Shown here one piece after another: positions 41,981-45,288 of a DNA stretch of 45,288 nucleotides. Below the pieces are notes generated by a model, which was given only the letters and a program-made list of their open reading frames with translations, was not told the DNA's origin and did no database searches. Origin of the DNA: Lachnospiraceae bacterium 28-4 (GTDB lineage Bacteria; Bacillota; Clostridia; Lachnospirales; Lachnospiraceae); contig KE159600.1 in NCBI GenBank assembly GCA_000403275.2, positions 842,576 to 887,863 of the forward strand, written 5' to 3'. The position numbers and the translations under genes were made by a program. The number at the start of each line of letters is the position of its first letter. Position 1 is the stretch's first letter.

Positions 41981-42818
41981 ATTTACAAATAAAATCGATT
42001 TTGAAGTTTTGGTAATGGTGAAAAATGCAAATCCGAATGGAGATCCATTAAACGGGAACAGGCCGAGAGAGACTTATGACGGTTTTGGAGAAATATCGGA
42101 TGTATGCATTAAGCGAAAGATCAGAAATCGGCTGCAGGATATGGGAGAAAATATTTTTGTGCAGAGCGACGAACGTTCCGATGATGGATGCAAGAGTCTG
42201 GCGGACAGGGCGAAGAGCAACGAAATAATGCAAAAAGCATTGAAGAGCAAGGATAAGGAGGCTTATGCAAAGGAGGCCTGCAAGACATGGATCGATGTCC
42301 GCGCTTTTGGCCAGGTATTCGCCTTCAAAGACAATAGCGTATCCGTAGGCGTAAGGGGGCCGGTTTCCATTCATTCCGCTTTCAGCGTATTGCCCGTAGC
42401 CATTAACAGCATGCAGATTACGAAAAGCGTCAACAGTGAGACAAAGGAGAAGAAGTCTTCGGATACTATGGGGATGAAACATAAAATATATTCGGCATTA
42501 TATGTAATAAAGGGAAGCATTAACCACCAGCTTGCGGAAAAGACAGGGTTTAGCGATGAGGATGCGGAGAAAATAAAAGAAGCTTTGCGCACTCTGTTTG
42601 TAAATGACAGTTCTTCCGCAAGGCCTGATGGAAGCATGGAGGTATGCAAATTATACTGGTGGAGGCATAATTGTCCGATGGGCCAGTATTCTTCGGCAAA
42701 GGTTCATAAGTTGATCAGGATTACGCCCGAGGAGGATGATCCGAAGGAATTGGAAGATTATAAAATAGAAATCGATACTTTGCCAGGTCTGGTGCTTGAA
42801 GAAATCGAAGGTATTTGA
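41973..42818 (+). CDS. cas7c: Cas7c, Cascade backbone (Csd2)
   Basis: A 281-residue RAMP protein that coats the crRNA in several copies. ATG 41973, six bases after GGAGGA, overlaps the end of cas8c. The N-terminus FEVLVMVKNANPNGDPLNGNRPR is the Csd2 signature; GVRGPVSIHSAFSVLP is another family segment. It overlaps cas4 by one base. Confidence 0.96.
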   Translation: MSEFTNKIDFEVLVMVKNANPNGDPLNGNRPRETYDGFGEISDVCIKRKIRNRLQDMGENIFVQSDERSDDGCKSLADRAKSNEIMQKALKSKDKEAYAKEACKTWIDVRAFGQVFAFKDNSVSVGVRGPVSIHSAFSVLPVAINSMQITKSVNSETKEKKSSDTMGMKHKIYSALYVIKGSINHQLAEKTGFSDEDAEKIKEALRTLFVNDSSSARPDGSMEVCKLYWWRHNCPMGQYSSAKVHKLIRITPEEDDPKELEDYKIEIDTLPGLVLEEIEGI

Positions 42819-43480
42819 TGATGTATGTTGAAGAAGATTATTTGATGCTTTCCGGCATTCAGCATTTTGCTTTTTGCAGAAGGCAGTGGGCGATGATACA
42901 TATTGAACAGCAGTGGGCGGAAAATTACAGGACGACTGCCGGTGAACTCATGCATAAAAAAGCGCATGAGGAAGGTTCTTTTGAAAAAAGGGGCGGGTTG
43001 CTCATCGTCAGAGGCTTGCGCATTTCTTCCCGGGAACTCGGGTTAAGCGGGCAGTGCGATGTGGTTGAATTCCGTCAGGATGAAAGCGGTGTGGATCTGT
43101 TCGGATACGATGGAAAATGGAAAGTAACACCGATCGAGTACAAGCGTGGAATGCCAAAAGAAAATAATGCGGATGAGGTACAGCTTTGCGCGCAGGCGAT
43201 TTGTCTGGAAGAGATGTTTCAGACGGGCATAGCGGAGGGATATTTATATTACGGGGAAAACAAGAGGCGCAGTCATGTGGAATTTACGGATGGACTGAGG
43301 GAAGAAGTAAAGAAGATGGCGGAGGAAATGCACGATTTATTTCACAGGGGATATACTCCGAACGTGAAGCCGGGGAAGCAGTGCAAGTCATGTTCTTTGG
43401 AAAATTTGTGCGTTCCGAAACTGCAAAAGACAACAAAGGTCAGGGAATACATGGAAAAACACATAAAAATGAACGATTAA
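42818..43480 (+). CDS. cas4: Cas4, prespacer-processing nuclease
   Basis: About 220 residues, with a RecB-like fold and Fe-S cluster, trimming prespacers to a PAM-defined end with Cas1-Cas2. The start is ATG 42818 (overlapping the cas7c TGA) or 42821. The N-terminal Cys in FAFCRRQW and the C-terminal CKSCSLENLC supply the four cluster ligands. The nuclease motif is QCDVVEF then VTPIEYKRG (D...ExK). Confidence 0.95.
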   Translation: MMYVEEDYLMLSGIQHFAFCRRQWAMIHIEQQWAENYRTTAGELMHKKAHEEGSFEKRGGLLIVRGLRISSRELGLSGQCDVVEFRQDESGVDLFGYDGKWKVTPIEYKRGMPKENNADEVQLCAQAICLEEMFQTGIAEGYLYYGENKRRSHVEFTDGLREEVKKMAEEMHDLFHRGYTPNVKPGKQCKSCSLENLCVPKLQKTTKVREYMEKHIKMND

Positions 43481-43493
43481 GGGGAGGAGAGGT

Positions 43494-44525
43494 GTGCGGA
43501 AATTATTAAATACATTGTATGTTATGACAGAGAGCTGCTATTTGTCTTTGGATGGCGAGAATATTGTGATACAGGATGGTGAGAAAACTCTTGGCAGATT
43601 TCCGCTCCATACACTAGAAAACATTGTATGCTTTACTTATAAGGGGGCCAGTCCGGCGCTGATGGGCGCTTGTGCGGATCGGAAAATAGGAATGAGTTTT
43701 TTCTCGCCGAGAGGAACATTTCTGGCAAGGGTGGCAGGAAAAGAGTATGGGAACGTGCTGCTTAGAAAAGAGCAATATCGAATATCGGATCGAGAAGAGA
43801 GAAGTATTGCATATGCTAGAAATATGATTGTGGGAAAAGTTTTTAACAGCAGATGGAGCATAGAGCGCACGCTGCGCGATCACGCATACCGGGTGGATGC
43901 TGAAAAACTGAAGCGGATATCCTTGGCTTTGTATGACGCGCTGCCTAAAATAGACGGCGCGCAGGATTTGGATGAGCTGCGGGGAATGGAAGGAAAGGCA
44001 GCGGAACAATATTTCTCCGTATTTAACGATATGATATTAAATCAAAAGGAAGATTTTGCGTTCATGACAAGGAATCGAAGGCCGCCCCTTGATAATATAA
44101 ACGCTGTCTTATCGTTTGCTTATACGATACTTGCCGGTGATTGTGCCAATGCGTTGTCAGGTGTGGGGCTGGATCCATACGTAGGGTTTATGCACGGCGA
44201 CAGGCCGGGAAGAAAATCCCTCGCACTTGATCTGATGGAAGAATTGCGGCCTGTTCTGGCGGACAGATTTGTTTTAACATTGATCAATACAAAGGCAATT
44301 CAGGCAGTTCATTTTGAAAAGCAGAAAGATAATGCGGTTTTGCTGAACGATGATGGAAGAAAGGTATTTTTTAATGCATGGCAGAATCATAAAAGGGAAA
44401 AGATAACGCACCCATATTTAAAGGAAAAGATAGAATGGGGATTGGTTCCTTATGTACAGGCCCTTTTGCTTGCCCGGACGATCCGGGGCGATGTGGATGA
44501 ATATCCGCCGTTTTTGTGGAAGTAG
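43494..44525 (+). CDS. cas1: Cas1 integrase
   Basis: A 343-residue Cas1 of the I-C type, joining prespacers into the array with Cas2. The GTG start has GGGGAGGAGAGG upstream. The metal-binding core is visible: Glu in NAVLSFAYTILAGDC context, His in VGFMHGDRPGRKSLALDLMEELRP and the following Asp/Glu. Length is normal. Confidence 0.96.
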   Translation: MRKLLNTLYVMTESCYLSLDGENIVIQDGEKTLGRFPLHTLENIVCFTYKGASPALMGACADRKIGMSFFSPRGTFLARVAGKEYGNVLLRKEQYRISDREERSIAYARNMIVGKVFNSRWSIERTLRDHAYRVDAEKLKRISLALYDALPKIDGAQDLDELRGMEGKAAEQYFSVFNDMILNQKEDFAFMTRNRRPPLDNINAVLSFAYTILAGDCANALSGVGLDPYVGFMHGDRPGRKSLALDLMEELRPVLADRFVLTLINTKAIQAVHFEKQKDNAVLLNDDGRKVFFNAWQNHKREKITHPYLKEKIEWGLVPYVQALLLARTIRGDVDEYPPFLWK

Positions 44526-44534
44526 GTGTTGGGG

Positions 44535-44825
44535 ATGTTAGTATTGATTACATATGATGTTTCTACTCAGGATGCGGCAGGAAAGGCACGCCTTCGTAAA
44601 GTTGCGAAAGAGTGTGTCAATTATGGACAGCGAGTCCAAAATTCCGTATTTGAGTGTATGTTGGATGCTTCGCAATTATTATTGTTAAAAAACCGGCTGG
44701 TATCTTTAATTAATGAGAAAGAGGATAGTCTGCGCTTTTATTATCTGGGAAACAATTATCGGACGAAAGTAGAGCATTTTGGCAGTAAGACTACTTATGA
44801 GGCGGAGGGGATTCTGATGATATAA
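44535..44825 (+). CDS. cas2: Cas2
   Basis: A 96-residue ferredoxin-like protein that bridges two Cas1 dimers. ATG 44535 is preferred over the GTG at 44526 because it gives the standard MLVLITYDVST, with AGGTG upstream. NYGQRVQNSVFEC and YYLG are conserved family segments. Confidence 0.96.
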   Translation: MLVLITYDVSTQDAAGKARLRKVAKECVNYGQRVQNSVFECMLDASQLLLLKNRLVSLINEKEDSLRFYYLGNNYRTKVEHFGSKTTYEAEGILMI

Positions 44826-44990
44826 GCCGGTGCGGGTGGCAAGCGAACATAAAATGGCAGGGGGGTTCGCACCATAGAAAGTAATAAAAAAATAATAAGT
44901 AGTATAGTAAAATGAAATGAGCAATACTGTAATTTATTAGTATTGCCTAAATAAAAATCAATATTTGAAAAGAAATATGTGATTTTTGAT
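44826..44990 (+). promoter_or_regulatory. CRISPR leader
   Basis: The 165 bases between cas2 and the first repeat. The first part has GGTGCG...CGCACC and GCGAAC...GTTCGC inverted segments, as commonly seen between cas2 and type I-C arrays. The second half is AT-rich and holds an 8-bp hairpin, GCAATACT/AGTATTGC (44921-44946). It should contain the array promoter and the integration-guiding sites. Confidence 0.75.
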
Positions 44991-45288
44991 GTCGCTCCCT
45001 TCGCGGGAGCGTGGATTGAAATAAGAATTGAAACGGTCAATGAGTATTGTATCATTGTCGCTCCCTTCGCGGGAGCGTGGATTGAAATAAAACAGATGGT
45101 TGCTATTTATTCTGCCCTTCAGTCGCTCCCTTCGCGGGAGCGTGGATTGAAATTTTCATGGAATCGTCAAGATTTTCTGCCACCCTGTGTCGCTCCCTTC
45201 GCGGGAGCGTGGATTGAAATAAGAAATACCGAGATAAATACGGCGAATAATTGAGTCGCTCCCTTCGCGGGAGCGTGGATTGAAATCT
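44991..45288 (+). CRISPR. type I-C CRISPR array, leader end, five repeats visible
   Basis: Five identical 32-base repeats start at 44991, 45057, 45122, 45189 and 45255. They begin GTCGCTCCC, contain the hairpin CGCTCCC/GGGAGCG around TTCGC, and end GGATTGAAAT. The four spacers are 34, 33, 35 and 34 bases. The array continues beyond the window. The orientation, with the 5' handle side ATTGAAAT leading each spacer, is consistent with transcription rightward from the leader. Confidence 0.98.

Overview
The window looks like a chromosomal segment of a low-GC, spore-forming Firmicute, most probably a member of the Lachnospiraceae (Clostridium cluster XIVa). Support comes from the sporulation gene spmA, strong AGGAGG-type ribosome binding sites, a Bacillus-like yaaO/yaaR/holB/ricT/trmN6/rsmI cluster, gene families common in that group and a type I-C CRISPR locus. 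Species cannot be fixed from the sequence alone.

Layout. (1) 1-1514: the 3' end of a 23S rRNA gene, no 5S gene after it, then six tRNA genes (Asp, Val, Thr, Tyr, initiator Met, Phe) closed by a strong terminator. (2) 1536-2934: a SHOCT-domain protein and a separate tRNA-Lys. (3) 3053-13506: core genes, all rightward: an L,D-transpeptidase, an HD protein, an Orn/Lys/Arg decarboxylase-family enzyme, pyruvate kinase, YaaR, DNA polymerase III delta', RicT, TrmN6, RsmI, a TRIC/UPF0126 membrane protein and SpmA.

(4) 13173-27846: an accessory island with an unusual architecture. The 3' third of spmA is repeated after each of four cargo blocks, three times almost intact and once badly decayed. Every extra copy is preceded by the same short palindromic site (GTGTCA-N6-TGACAC) and every block is 3-4 kb. 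The cargo resembles anti-phage or toxin-antitoxin modules: block 1 is a recombinase-fold regulator, a HipA-type kinase and a HipA-N/HIRAN protein; block 2 is a radical SAM enzyme, an HD protein and a DUF2284 protein; block 3 is a split HEPN-like gene and a large two-P-loop KGGVGR ATPase; block 4 is a second recombinase-fold regulator and an AAA-like/PD-(D/E)XK nuclease. A fifth block, truncated at the island edge, keeps a small protein and the first ~47 codons of an HNH-endonuclease-like gene. The simplest reading is repeated site-specific insertion into spmA by units that carry a replacement spmA 3' end, so the leftmost spmA stays intact while older ends are pushed downstream. Both tyrosine-recombinase-like proteins in the island lack catalytic residues, so the enzyme responsible is not evident.

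(5) 27810-34749, leftward: one operon for uptake and breakdown of an unknown compound: class II aldolase, lipoprotein binding protein, two permeases, two ATPases (taurine/nitrate/sulfonate-type ABC importer) and an FGGY kinase, with a divergent DeoR-family regulator at 34985. The two ATPases show complementary losses expected of an asymmetric heterodimer. (6) 35749-36624: a hemerythrin protein with a CheX-like C-terminal region. (7) 36817-45288: a complete type I-C CRISPR-Cas system (cas3-cas5c-cas8c-cas7c-cas4-cas1-cas2), its leader and the first five repeats of an array that runs off the window.
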